Shown here: positions 35,824 to 47,081 of the stretch, piece after piece
How the letters are laid out: the number at the start of each line of letters is the position of its first letter
Numbering within the stretch: the stretch's first letter is position 1
From: Citrobacter koseri
Lineage (GTDB): Bacteria > Pseudomonadota > Gammaproteobacteria > Enterobacterales > Enterobacteriaceae
Direction of reading: 5' to 3'
Assembly: GCA_900446925.1 (NCBI GenBank)
Contig: UAVY01000009.1
Span: forward strand, 1 to 64,000
DNA length: 64,000 bases
Notes under the pieces: generated by a model
The model's database searches: none
The model's input: the letters and a program-made list of their open reading frames with translations, nothing else
Told to the model about the DNA's origin: nothing
Program-made: the position numbers and the translations under genes

Positions 35824-38022
35824 TCAGAACTGATAGCTTGCAGTAATGCTGACGTTACGTGGTTCGCCGTAGACAATAGAACCATCGATATTGGTGTCGT
35901 AGGTTTTGTCTAACAGGTTGTTGATGTTGCCCTGTACGGCGAAGTTTTTGGTTACCTGGTAGCGAGTGAACAGATCCACTAACGCATAGCTGCCTTGTTC
36001 TGCGCGCCATGTGCCGTATGGTGTGACCGTGTCGCTGCCGTGAACACGGTTCTGCCAGTTAACGCCACCGCCGACGGTCAACTCAGGCATGACTGGCAGA
36101 CGGTAGCTGGTAAACAGCTTCACGGTTGTACGTGGCAAGTTCGGATTCACCGCATTTCCCTCGTTATCTTCCGCGATAAAGCGCGTTGCGCCGAAGGTCA
36201 TCTGCCAGTTGTCGGTGATAGCGCCGTTAATTTCGAATTCAACGCCTTTGCTGACGGTTCCGTCTACCGCTTTATACGCGGTGTCGCCGTTACTACCTGA
36301 AATCGGTCTACCGGTCGACTGACCGACGTTATCCTGCTCAATACGGAAGACCGACAATGTGGTGGTCAGGCGGCTGTTCATCCAGTCAGATTTCAAGCCC
36401 ACTTCATAGTTATTACCCGTAATAGGGGTGAGATATTTACCCGAGCTATCACGATAGTTCTGTGGCTGGAAGATGGAAGTATAGCTGGCGTAGGCAGACC
36501 AGTTATCATCAATGTCATACACCAGTCCGGCATATGGCGTGGTATGGTTTTTCTCCATCCGGTAGGTCAGCGTGTCGATACTCCAGTTGGTGTAGCGAGC
36601 GCCGATGATCAGATGCAGCGGATCGGCCAGCGAAATGCGGGTCGCTGCATAGAGCGATTTCATGTGCGTGGTATCATCCTGGGCAACGGTTTGTTGACCC
36701 CAGTTTGTTTCCGGGAAGTTACCGTCGTAGTTGTAGAAATTGCCCAGTTCATCCGGGAATACGTTCGCCCAGGTATTCATATAGCGGTTATTTTGTTTGC
36801 TGTAACTTCCGCCGATCATCAGGTTATGCTGACGGCCAAACAGGTCGTAGCCCCCATCGGTGAAAAGATCGACAGCATCGACTTTACGTTTGCCGCTGTT
36901 CCAGCCCGTACCGCCAATGTAACCGTACTCTGGCCCGTAGTTGGCGTAAGGGCCAACCAGCATACCGGTGTCTTTATTGACATAGGCATCCAGGTACATC
37001 ATTTTGCTGTCGAATTTGATTTCAGAATGCGTGGCGTTGAGCGTTGCCTGCCAGGTATCCGCAAAACGCTGCTTCAGCGTGACAAAGACTTTATTAAATT
37101 CTTTATCGTTGTAAGCCCAGTCTGGAGCGGTACTGCGCGAGCGGTCATATTTGTTGGTGCTGCCATCCGTATTCCAGCGAGGTAAACCGCCCCAGGTCGG
37201 GCTGTTAACGTCGATGCGTTGATATTCATACCCGGCGGAAAGGCTGGTTGTGCTCCCCAGATCGGCATCGATAATGCCGGAGAAGAATGTTTTCTCGCTG
37301 TTATAACGATCCAGCCATGAGTCATTGTTCTGATAACCCGCAACAATCCGCGCACGTACGTTACCGTCTTCTGTCAGCGGGCTTTGTAAATCGGTTACGT
37401 AACGCTGTTTGTTCCAGCTTCCATATTCCGCAGACACATTACCTTTGAATTCACGGCTGGTGGCATGTTTGCGGATCATATTGATAGACGCGGAAGGGTT
37501 GCCGGTTCCGGTCATTAATCCATTTGCGCCGCGTACGACTTCCACACGTTCAAACAGGGCCGTGTCAGAAAGGGCATCGCCAAGATTCCAGCGTGATTCA
37601 AAATAGGTGGGGATGCCATCGACCATGTAGTTGTCGATGAGGAAACCGCGTGAGTAGTAGAGGTTGCGGTCGGAGTCTGACTGGCTTCTGCTGATACCCA
37701 GCGTGCTGTCCATCACATCGCCAAGGGTTTGTAATTGCTGATCAGCCATGCGTTGCTGGCTGATGATACTGACAGACTGAGGAATATCGCGCTGCGCCAT
37801 CTGCATTTTAGTGCCAGCGGTTGTCGTTTTAACGTTGTAGTCCTGTTCTTCATCGCTGGACGTGTCGGCTTGTGATGCGCTATCAACAACGATTGTTTCT
37901 TCTGTTGTGGTAGCGGCGAAGCTGGTGGAAGGCATCAATGCCATAGCGATGCAGGCTGCCAGCAGTGTGGGAACTGCGGCAGGCTGACGCTGCTCATCCT
38001 GGGTGTGTGTTGTGAAAGACAT
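35824..38022 (-). CDS. fhuE: FhuE, TonB-dependent ferric coprogen/rhodotorulate receptor
   Basis: Outer-membrane beta-barrel that imports hydroxamate siderophores. I chose ATG 38022, which follows AGGGG; this gives 732 residues (E. coli 729), intact. A signal peptide ending at SFAA precedes a TonB box (EETIVVDS). The plug domain has KMQMAQRDIPQSVSIISQQR and GYEYQRIDVNSPTWGGLPRW lies in the barrel; the terminal ITASYQF ends in aromatic Phe, the outer-membrane signature. Divergent from hinT. Confidence 0.96.
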   Translation of the reverse strand: MSFTTHTQDEQRQPAAVPTLLAACIAMALMPSTSFAATTTEETIVVDSASQADTSSDEEQDYNVKTTTAGTKMQMAQRDIPQSVSIISQQRMADQQLQTLGDVMDSTLGISRSQSDSDRNLYYSRGFLIDNYMVDGIPTYFESRWNLGDALSDTALFERVEVVRGANGLMTGTGNPSASINMIRKHATSREFKGNVSAEYGSWNKQRYVTDLQSPLTEDGNVRARIVAGYQNNDSWLDRYNSEKTFFSGIIDADLGSTTSLSAGYEYQRIDVNSPTWGGLPRWNTDGSTNKYDRSRSTAPDWAYNDKEFNKVFVTLKQRFADTWQATLNATHSEIKFDSKMMYLDAYVNKDTGMLVGPYANYGPEYGYIGGTGWNSGKRKVDAVDLFTDGGYDLFGRQHNLMIGGSYSKQNNRYMNTWANVFPDELGNFYNYDGNFPETNWGQQTVAQDDTTHMKSLYAATRISLADPLHLIIGARYTNWSIDTLTYRMEKNHTTPYAGLVYDIDDNWSAYASYTSIFQPQNYRDSSGKYLTPITGNNYEVGLKSDWMNSRLTTTLSVFRIEQDNVGQSTGRPISGSNGDTAYKAVDGTVSKGVEFEINGAITDNWQMTFGATRFIAEDNEGNAVNPNLPRTTVKLFTSYRLPVMPELTVGGGVNWQNRVHGSDTVTPYGTWRAEQGSYALVDLFTRYQVTKNFAVQGNINNLLDKTYDTNIDGSIVYGEPRNVSITASYQF

Positions 38023-38114
38023 CGAAAAACCCCTAATAATGATGAACGTTAAGTTCAAACCATGAAATGGCATGGCGAACCCTTTTAATTTTCTAACCAT
38101 CAAATGCGCATGAA

Positions 38115-38145
38115 AATGCAAATGCGAAATATACGCACTTGCATT
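38115..38145 (-). promoter_or_regulatory. Dyad upstream of fhuE, candidate Fur-controlled region
   Basis: AATGCAA (38115-38121) and TTGCATT (38139-38145) flank an AT-rich core with TGCGAAATATACGCA. fhuE is Fur-regulated in E. coli, and this dyad lies about 95-125 bases before the start. It matches a Fur box only loosely. The remaining fhuE/hinT gap (38146-38376) shows no gene. Confidence 0.4.
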
Positions 38146-38376
38146 AATGCTGTAAACAGATGTTACGGGTGAAAATGAAATCTTGTTTCAGTGCTATGAG
38201 GTGCAAAGAGAAGAGGGAAATGAGTATAAGCGCAGCAACTGACAGATTTTTTGCTTAATAAATCGTGGGTTAAAGTTGAAAGAGCGTGAGTAACTCGCTC
38301 ATACTCTATACTCGCAGTGTGGCTCGGCGTAGCATGGCGCAACGTTATGGCTAATTTTGAAAAAAGGAAAAATGTC

Positions 38377-38736
38377 GTGGCAGAAGAAACTATATTCAGC
38401 AAAATTATCCGTCGTGAAATCCCCTCGGATATCGTTTACCAGGATGAACTGGTTACCGCATTTCGCGATATTTCGCCGCAGGCGCCCACGCACATTCTGA
38501 TCATCCCGAATACCCTGATCCCAACGGTTAATGATGTCACGGCGGAGCACGAACAGGCGCTGGGCCGTATGATCACCGTCGCGGCAAAAATTGCCGGGCA
38601 GGAAGGCATTGCCGAAGACGGCTACCGCCTGATCATGAATACTAACCGTCATGGCGGGCAGGAGGTTTATCACATTCATATGCACCTGCTGGGCGGGCGT
38701 GCGCTGGGGCCGATGCTGGCGCATAAAGGCCTCTGA
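38377..38736 (+). CDS. hinT: HinT, HIT-family purine nucleoside phosphoramidase
   Basis: Histidine-triad hydrolase of AMP-lysine-type phosphoramidates. GTG start at 38377 follows AAAAAAGGA and gives [20 protein letters not shown], 119 residues as in E. coli. The triad is [11 protein letters not shown]. Intact. ycfL begins two bases after the stop, leading the hinT-ycfL-lpoB-thiK-nagZ-ycfP run. Confidence 0.97.
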   Translation: MAEETIFSKIIRREIPSDIVYQDELVTAFRDISPQAPTHILIIPNTLIPTVNDVTAEHEQALGRMITVAAKIAGQEGIAEDGYRLIMNTNRHGGQEVYHIHMHLLGGRALGPMLAHKGL

Positions 38737-38738
38737 CA

Positions 38739-39113
38739 ATGACCAGAGGATGCCTTGCGATATCACTGGCCTTACTGTTGCTTGCGGGTTGTCGCTCACA
38801 CCCTGAAATTCCGGTCAGTGATGAACAGACACTGGTGATGGAGTCAACGCTGCTGGCGGCCGGTATCACGGCGGAAGCGCCTGCGTTGACGACGTCCGAT
38901 ATTCAGCCTTCTGCATCCTCACGCCTCTATAACGAAAGGCAAGAACCCGTTACCGTGCATTATCGGTTTTACTGGTATGACGCCAGAGGGCTGGAAATGC
39001 ATCCTCTGGAAGCGCCACGCAGTGTGACTATCCCGGCGCGTTCGTCGGTCACGCTGTATGGCAGCGCCAATTATCTGGGGGCGCATAAGGTTAGACTTTA
39101 TCTTTATTTGTAA
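38739..39113 (+). CDS. ycfL: YcfL, predicted lipoprotein
   Basis: A 124-residue protein of unknown function, intact. A short signal peptide ends in the lipobox LLLAGC near residue 18. The body has a beta-rich DUF1425-type domain (EPVTVHYRFYWYDARGLEMH). It precedes lpoB by 10 bases, and a role at the envelope is likely from location only. Confidence 0.92.
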   Translation: MTRGCLAISLALLLLAGCRSHPEIPVSDEQTLVMESTLLAAGITAEAPALTTSDIQPSASSRLYNERQEPVTVHYRFYWYDARGLEMHPLEAPRSVTIPARSSVTLYGSANYLGAHKVRLYLYL

Positions 39114-39123
39114 GGGGTGAATT

Positions 39124-39748
39124 TTGATGATGAAAATGAATCGCTACGCACTGGTGGCCGCGCTGGCGATATTTCTCTCCGGTTGTGTGGGGCAACGTGA
39201 ACCCGCACCGGTTGATGAAGTCAAACCGGCGCCGGAACAGCCAGCCGAACCGCAGCAGCCTGTGCCGGTCGTGCCATCGGTGCCGACGATCCCGCAACAG
39301 CCGGGCCCGATTGAACACGAAGACCAGACCGCACAGCCTGCGCCGCGCGTGCGCCATTATGACTGGAACAGCGCGATGCAGCCGATGGTCGGAAAAATGC
39401 TTCAGGCTGATGGCGTAACGGCGGGTAACGTACTGCTGGTCGATAGCGTAAATAATCGCACCAACGGTTCGCTCAACGCGGGCGAGGCCACAGAAACTTT
39501 ACGTAATGCGCTGGCGAATAACGGTAAATTTACGCTGGTTTCCGCGCAGCAACTGGCGATGGCGAAGCAGCAACTGGGTTTATCACCGCAGGACAGCCTC
39601 GGTACGCGCAGTAAAGCGATTGGCATCGCCCGTAACGTAGGGGCGCAATATGTGCTCTATTCCAGCGCGGCGGGTAACGTCAATGCGCCATCGCTGCAAA
39701 TGCAGTTAATGCTGGTACAAACTGGCGAGATAATCTGGTCAGGTAAAG

Positions 39749-39768
<20 letters not shown>
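39124..39768 (+). CDS. lpoB: LpoB, outer-membrane activator of PBP1b
   Basis: Lipoprotein that reaches through the peptidoglycan to activate penicillin-binding protein 1b. Lipobox FLSGC near residue 21, then a long Pro/Gln-rich linker ([20 protein letters not shown]) and a globular domain ([18 protein letters not shown]). Intact, 214 residues; start could be one codon later at 39127. The end overlaps the thiK start by 20 bases. Confidence 0.96.
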
Positions 39769-41610
<1,842 letters not shown>

Positions 41611-41633
41611 CCCGAGTTTTGTGTGAGGATGCG

Positions 41634-42180
41634 ATGATTATCTATTTACACGGTTTTGACTCCAACAGTCCGGGTAACCACGAGAAAGTGTTGCAGCTAC
41701 AGTTTATTGATTCGGATGTCAGACTGATCAGCTATAGCACACGGCATCCCCAAACATGACATGCAGCATCTGCTGAAAGAAGTAGACAAAATGTTGCAAC
41801 TGAATGTGGACGGATCGGCCATTAATTTGTGGCGTAGGACTGGGTGGGTATTGGGCGGAGCGGATTGGCTTCCTGTGCGACATACGCCAGGTGGTATTCA
41901 ACCCTAATCTGTTCCCCTATGAGAACATGGAAGGCAAAATCGACCGCCCCGGAAGAGTATGCCGATATCGCAACGAAATGCGTCACCAATTTCCGCGAAA
42001 AAAAACCGCGATCGCTGCCTGGTGATCCTGTCCCGGCATGATGAAGCGCTGGACAGCCATCGTTCGGCAAAAGAGCTGCATCATTTCTATGAAATTGTCT
42101 GGGACGAAGAGCAGACCCATAAATTTAAGAATATCTCTCCTCATTTACAGCGGATAAAAGCGTTTAAAACGTTAGGTTAA
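41634..42180 (+). CDS. ycfP: YcfP, alpha/beta-hydrolase-like protein (UPF0227)
   Basis: Small esterase-like protein of unknown substrate. Starts [20 protein letters not shown]; a nucleophile-elbow-like segment appears as [15 protein letters not shown]. Four extra bases: C in 41748-41751, G at 41812/41813, C in 41947-41950 and A in the eight-A run 41998-42005. Corrected length is 180 residues, as in E. coli. Followed by a strong terminator. Confidence 0.92.
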
Positions 42181-42209
42181 GCCGTTGTAACCCGATAACC
42201 CCCCTCAGA

Positions 42210-42235
42210 AACCAGCCTTCGGGCTGGTTTTTTTA
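42210..42235 (+). terminator. Rho-independent terminator after ycfP
   Basis: AACCAGCC-TTCG-GGCTGGTT, a perfect eight-base-pair stem with a stable UUCG loop, followed by further T; 29 bases after the ycfP stop. Confidence 0.95.
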
Positions 42236-42277
42236 TGAGCATTCAGGCAGGGTTGTCTATCTTTTCAGCGAGAAAAC

Positions 42278-42291
42278 TTGATGTACATCAA
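42278..42291 (+). promoter_or_regulatory. FNR box in the ndh promoter
   Basis: TTGATGTACATCAA is a perfect match to the FNR consensus TTGAT-N4-ATCAA. ndh is repressed by FNR without oxygen in E. coli, and this position, about 140 bases before the start, agrees with that control. Confidence 0.9.
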
Positions 42292-42427
42292 TTTTGGTAT
42301 GACCAATGCACCGTTCGTGTTATTCTCACTAGCGAAGTCACTTTGCATTACCGTAACTTGTTGTTAATTAAAGGCTATATTTATAACTTTTACTTAACAA
42401 TTGGTTAATAAATTTAAGGGGGTCACG

Positions 42428-43734
42428 TTGACTACACCATTGAAAAAGATCGTGATTGTCGGCGGCGGTGCTGGCGGGCTTGAAATGGCGACTCAGTTGG
42501 GTAAAAAACTGGGTCGTAAGAAAAAGGCAAAAATCACGCTGGTGGACAGAAACCACAGCCATCTGTGGAAGCCGTTGCTGCATGAAGTGGCGACCGGTTC
42601 ACTGGACGAAGGCGTGGACGCTCTGAGCTACCTGGCGCATGCGCGTAATCATGGTTTCCAGTTCCAGGTTGGGTTCGGTTATGGATATCGATCGTGAAGC
42701 GAAAACGATCACCATTGCGGAACTGCGTGACGAGAAAGGGGAACTGCTGGTTCCTGAGCGTAAAATCGCGTACGACACCCCTGGTGATGGCGCTGGGCAG
42801 CACCTCTAACGACTTCAACACCCCTGGCGTTAAAGAACACTGTATTTTCCTGGACAACCCGCATCAGGCGCGTCGCTTCCATCAGGAAATGCTGAACCTG
42901 TTCCTGAAATACTCTTCCAGCATGGGTGTTAGCGGTAAGGTCAACATCGCGATTGTCGGTGGCGGCGCAACGGGCGTGGAGCTTTCTGCGGAACTGCATA
43001 ACGCTGTGAAACAGCTGCACAGCTACGGCTACAAAGGCCTGACTAACGAAGCGCTGAACGTGACGCTGGTTGAAGCCGGTGAGCGTATTCTGCCTGCGCT
43101 GCCGCCGCGTATTTCCGCTGCGGCGCATAGCGAACTGACCAAACTGGGCGTACGCGTACTGACTCAGACGATGGTGACCAGCGCAGACGAAGGCGGCCTG
43201 CACACGAAAGATGGCGAACACATCAAAGCTGACCTGATGGTGTGGGCGGCAGGGATTAAAGCGCCTGATTTCCTGAAAGACATTGGCGGGTTGGAAACTA
43301 ACCGCATCAACCAGTTAGTGGTTGAACCAACGCTGCAAACCACTCGTGACCCGGATGTTTATGCCATCGGCGACTGTGCTTCCTGCGCACGTCCTGAAGG
43401 GGGCTTTGTGCCGCCGCGCGCACAGGCCGCGCATCAGATGGCAAGCTGCGCACTGAATAATATTCTGGCGCAGATGAAAGGCAAACCGATGAAAGACTAT
43501 GTTTATAAAGATCACGGTTCGCTGGTATCGCTCTCTAATTTCTCGACTGTCGGCAGCCTGATGGGGAACCTGATGCGCGGTTCAATGATGGTGGAAGGGC
43601 GTATTGCGCGTTTTGTTTACATTTCGCTTTACCGTATGCACCAGATTGCGCTGCACGGTTACTTTAAAACCGGGTTAATGATGTTAGTAGGCAGCATTAA
43701 CCGTGTGATTCGCCCGCGTCTGAAACTGCATTAA
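42428..43734 (+). CDS. ndh: Ndh, type II NADH:quinone dehydrogenase
   Basis: Non-proton-pumping NADH dehydrogenase at the inner membrane. TTG start at 42428 gives [20 protein letters not shown] with the FAD loop; the NADH loop is [18 protein letters not shown] and YAIGDCASC is the second FAD contact. Two extra bases: T at 42674/42675 and C in 42778-42781. Corrected length is 434 residues, as in E. coli. Ends in a hydrophobic, basic tail ([14 protein letters not shown]). Confidence 0.96.
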
Positions 43735-43746
43735 TCCTTACCGTAT

Positions 43747-43919
43747 CGCCTGATGGCGCTTCGCTTATCAGGCCTACGGCTCGCACTGCATGTAGGTCGG
43801 ATAAGGCCACCGGGCATCATCCCTCACCGTTTGTAGGCCGGATAAGGCCACCGGCCGCCATCCGGCATCAGCCCTCACCGTCTGTAGGCCGGATAAGGCC
43901 ATCGGCCGCCATCCGGCAA
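43747..43919 (+). repeat. Run of REP elements (BIME) between ndh and ycfJ
   Basis: Three successive copies of a unit based on TGTAGGCCGGATAAGGCCAC and CGGCCGCCATCCGGCATCA, preceded by CCTGATGGCG...TTATCAGGCCTACGG. The second and third units are about 60 bases apart and nearly identical. The rest of the ndh-ycfJ gap (43920-44061) holds the ycfJ leader. Confidence 0.9.
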
Positions 43920-44061
43920 TTTAATCGCGCCATCTGCTTCAGAGTTCTCTGAATCGTGTCTGTTTGCCGCATAACCCCGCACTTTTCATCCTCTTTCTGA
44001 TTTGCTTAACCCCTCTGCTGGTTGCAAAATTGTTACTAATAGCAAAAAAGGAGGAATTCCC

Positions 44062-44602
44062 GTGAATAAATCAATGTTGGCGGGTATAGGGATTGGCGTA
44101 GCTGCTGCGCTGGGTGTGGCGGCGGTGGCCAGTCTGAACGTTTTTGACCGTAGCCCGAAATATGCGCAAGTCGTATCAGCCACACCCATAAAAGAAACCG
44201 TCAAAACACCGCGTCAGGAATGCCGCAACGTGACGGTCACGCACCGCAAACCTGTTCAGGACGAAAATCGCATTGCCGGTTCGGTGCTTGGCGCGGTTGC
44301 TGGCGGCGTGATTGGTCATCAGTTCGGCGGTGGCCGTGGTAAAAGATGTGGCGACCGTCGTCGGGGCGCTGGGCGGAGGGTACGCCGGTAACCAAATCCA
44401 GGGATCAATGCAGGAAAATGACACCTACACCTCTACGCAGCAGCGTTGTAAAACGGTGTATGACAAGTCAGAGAAAATGCTGGGCTATGACGTCACTTAC
44501 AAGATTGGCGATCAGCAGGGGAAAATCCGCATGGATAAAGATCCCGGAACGCAAATCCCGCTGGATAATAACGGTCAATTGATTCTGAATAACGACGCGT
44601 AA
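44062..44602 (+). CDS. ycfJ: YcfJ, glycine-zipper envelope protein
   Basis: Envelope protein of unknown function with a glycine-zipper domain. GTG start follows AAGGAGGAATT and gives MNKSMLAGIGIGVAAALGVA, a membrane or signal segment. The zipper reads GSVLGAVAGGVIGHQFGGGR, then VGALGGGYAGNQIQG. An extra A in 44341-44344 breaks it at GRGKDVATVV. Corrected length is 179 residues, as in E. coli. Confidence 0.92.
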
Positions 44603-44625
44603 AAAAAAGCTGTACTCTGCACGTT

Positions 44626-44660
44626 AGCCCCTCATTCGCTCAGGCTGAGGGGCTTTTTTT
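44626..44660 (+). terminator. Rho-independent terminator of ycfJ
   Basis: AGCCCCTCA, an 11-base loop, TGAGGGGCT and six T. It lies between the convergent ycfJ and comR genes, 17 bases before the comR stop. Confidence 0.88.
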
Positions 44661-44676
44661 ATCAGACGGTCAGGCG

Positions 44677-45311
44677 CTAAGCCTTCAGCATCTCCGGCCA
44701 CAGCCGTAGGGTGGTGCGGGTTATCTGCATCAGCTTGTCAAACGTCGCGCCTTCACGCGCGCTGATCGACATTCCTTGTAAAATACAGTTCAGATATTCC
44801 GCCAGCGTTTGTGGATTGCAGTGCGCCGGAATTTCCCCGCGCTCCTGCCGCTGGCGCAAAAACTGGGTCAGCGTCTGCTCCTGCATCGCGTGGCGGGATT
44901 TCACCGTATGGGCGATTTCACGGGAGGAGGCGGCCAGTGTGGCGGACGTGTTGATCATAAAGCACCCGGCAGGGGTGTCTTTACTGGTGAAGCATGTCGC
45001 GACGGCGGTGAAATAGTCTTCCAGCGCGGACTCAACGCTTTTTTCTTCACAAAAGAGCTGGCCTCATGTTTTGCCGCAAAGCGGCTGATATAGCGGTCCA
45101 GCACTGCGCGGAACAACCCTTCCTTGTTCGTAAATTCTGCGTACAGCGTGGGCGCTTTTGCGCCGGTCGCTTCCACGAGGTCGGCGAGCGATGTTGCTTC
45201 ATAGCCGTGCTGCCAGAAGAGTGTCATGGCCTTATCAAGCGCGGCTTCCCTGTCGAACACTTTTGGTCGGCCACGGCTTTTTTTTACGCAACCTGTCGAG
45301 TCAGTTGTCAT
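44677..45311 (-). CDS. comR: ComR, TetR-family copper-responsive repressor of bhsA
   Basis: DNA-binding repressor that in E. coli controls bhsA (comC), an outer-membrane protein affecting copper permeability. The N-terminal helix-turn-helix is GYEATSLADLVEATGAKAPT and the start is MTTDSTGCVKKSRGRPKVFD. A missing base at 45060/45061 breaks the frame in KHEAQLFCEEK. Corrected length is 211 residues. Divergent from bhsA, its expected target. Confidence 0.94.
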
Positions 45312-45441
45312 GATGCCGTTGTACCTTGTTGGGTTTGTTGAACAACCATTATAAAAATAATCCCGCTCAGTCTCCAGCGCATTCAGAAGAAAAATAATTC
45401 ACCTGTATTGATATGAAAAAATAAGTTCTTTTTAATTTATA

Positions 45442-45510
45442 TAATGATCGTTATAAAAAAATGTTGACGTGTGACCTGGATCACATCTATGATTTACCTA
45501 TCGATCGTTA
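45442..45510 (+). promoter_or_regulatory. bhsA promoter with paired palindromes and CRP-type site
   Basis: TTGACG (45464-45469) and TATGAT (45488-45493) with 18 bases between form the promoter. Inside the spacer, TGTGA-CCTGGA-TCACA (45470-45485) is a perfect CRP consensus dyad. TAATGATCGTTA (45442-45453) and TATCGATCGTTA (45499-45510) flank it; each differs at one base from the perfect palindrome TAACGATCGTTA, fitting two TetR-type ComR operators. Confidence 0.65.
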
Positions 45511-45552
45511 AGTAAATATTTCGACACCGTTCATCTGCTAAAGGTCACTATC

Positions 45553-45810
45553 ATGAAAAACGTAAAAACCCTCATTGCTGCCGCTGTACTGAGTTCACTC
45601 TCTTTCGCAAGTTTCGCTGCTGTTGAAGTTCAGGCGACGCCTGTAGATCAACAGAAAGTAGGCACCATTTCCGCAACCGCCGGGACTAACCTGGGATCTC
45701 TGGAAGATCAACTGGCGCAAAAAGCGGATGAAATGGGCGCGAAATCTTTCCGCATTACTTCGGTAACCGGTCCTAACACCCTCCACGGGACTGCGGTTAT
45801 CTACAAATAA
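45553..45810 (+). CDS. bhsA: BhsA (YcfR), stress-induced outer-membrane protein
   Basis: Small DUF1471 (YhcN/BhsA/McbA) protein induced by many stresses and by copper; affects biofilm and surface properties. Intact, 85 residues. A signal peptide ending SFASFAAVEVQA precedes the domain containing KVGTISATAGTNLGSLEDQL and FRITSVTGPNTLHGTAVIYK. Divergent from comR. Confidence 0.96.
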   Translation: MKNVKTLIAAAVLSSLSFASFAAVEVQATPVDQQKVGTISATAGTNLGSLEDQLAQKADEMGAKSFRITSVTGPNTLHGTAVIYK

Positions 45811-45845
45811 GCATTAACCCTCATTAATGCCACTGCTACTGCCAC

Positions 45846-45878
45846 AAAAAAGCCCCGCTGTCTGAGCGGGGCTTTTTT
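45846..45878. terminator. Bidirectional rho-independent terminator of bhsA and ldtC
   Basis: AAAAAAGCCCCGCT-GTCTG-AGCGGGGCTTTTTT is a perfect stem that reads as a terminator on both strands, between the convergent bhsA and ldtC genes. Confidence 0.95.
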
Positions 45879-45889
45879 ATTATCCGACG

Positions 45890-46860
45890 TTACATCGACT
45901 GCTGCGTTATCCCGGGATGGCGGGTGACATCGACCGGCATTCCTGAACGCACTTCCATAACATGCTCCATAACGGCGGCATCGGTCTGTGCGGCATCTTT
46001 GAAAGCCTGCATTTGACCGTTCAATACGATCGGCAATATCTGCGGGTCATCATCAATATTCTTCGATAACGGCTGGTGGACTTCTACCAGGCGCATGCCG
46101 CCAGGTTCAATGGACGCTTTGATCGGCGTATTAATAATGTTGACCTTCGTACCCGGCGTGACCTGACGGAACAGCGTCTCAATATCACCGTCACGCAGGC
46201 GAATACAGCCGGAACTGACGCGCATCCCGATACCGAAATCAGCATTCGTGCCGTGCAGCAAGTAGACGCCGCCATAAGCCGCTAAGCGGATCGCATGATG
46301 GCCCATTGGGTTATCCGGCCCGGCGGGAACCACGGCAGGGAGGTCTATTCCCTGAGCCTTGTAACGGGGCGCGGATATTCGCCGTAGGCGTCCAGGTTGG
46401 ATTCGCGCGCTTATCCGAAACGGTAGTCACCATCGTTGGCGTCAACGTATCGCCACCCCAGTTGACCGATACCGATTGGATACACGGTCACCGAATTTTT
46501 TCCGGGAGGATAGTAATACAGACGCAATTCGGCGAGGTTAATCACAATACCTTCGCGCGGCGCATCCGGCAGTAAGGTTTGCAGAGGGATGGTCAGAACG
46601 CTGCCCGCGCGGGGAACGTAAGGATCAACGCCCGGGTTTGCCTGTAGCAACGCTAAAAAACCGACATTGTATTTTTTAGCAATCGCCTCCAGCGAGCCGC
46701 CGTTGTTTTCGACAACGTGAAATGTATTCTCGCCCACCAGTTTGCTGCCGGGAGGAGGAAGCGGCCAGGTGTTCGCCTGCGCCGGTATCGCCAGCGCTAC
46801 GGACGCGGCGAGCGTAAAAAACGCCAGCCAGCGGGAAAGTCGCATGTTATTCATTATCAT
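45890..46860 (-). CDS. ldtC: LdtC (YcfS), L,D-transpeptidase attaching Braun lipoprotein
   Basis: Periplasmic YkuD enzyme that links Lpp to peptidoglycan. A signal peptide (RLSRWLAFFTLAASVALAIP) is followed by a LysM domain (VVENNGGSLEAIAKKYNVGF) and the YkuD domain with catalytic Cys in MRVSSGCIRLRDGD. Two extra bases: in 46456-46459 (QLGGDTLTPT) and 46376-46379 (NIRARYKAQ). Corrected length is about 322 residues (E. coli 320); the exact start among nearby ATGs is uncertain. Confidence 0.93.
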
Positions 46861-46990
46861 CACAAATAAAATGGTTATTGTAATAAATTGAGTCAATGAT
46901 CATTATGGCGGGTTGTCATGTCTTGAAGTGCAAGAGAAGTGCAAAGTGTTGTAAATGTGGGCGAAAACGCGGGGATGGCAGAGAGCATTA

Positions 46991-47070
46991 CGCCCGGTGA
47001 CGCTGCGCTTACCGGGCCTACAGGATATGCTTCCCGTAGGCCGGATAAGGCGCTTGCGCCGCCATCCGGC
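46991..47070 (+). repeat. REP pair (BIME) between ldtC and mfd
   Basis: GCCCGGTGACGCTGCG...CTTACCGGGCCTAC is followed by CGTAGGCCGGATAAGGCG...GCCATCCGGCG. The first has the same sequence type as the murJ-flgN tandem array. Confidence 0.87.
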
Positions 47071-47081
47071 GTCGTAGGGCG

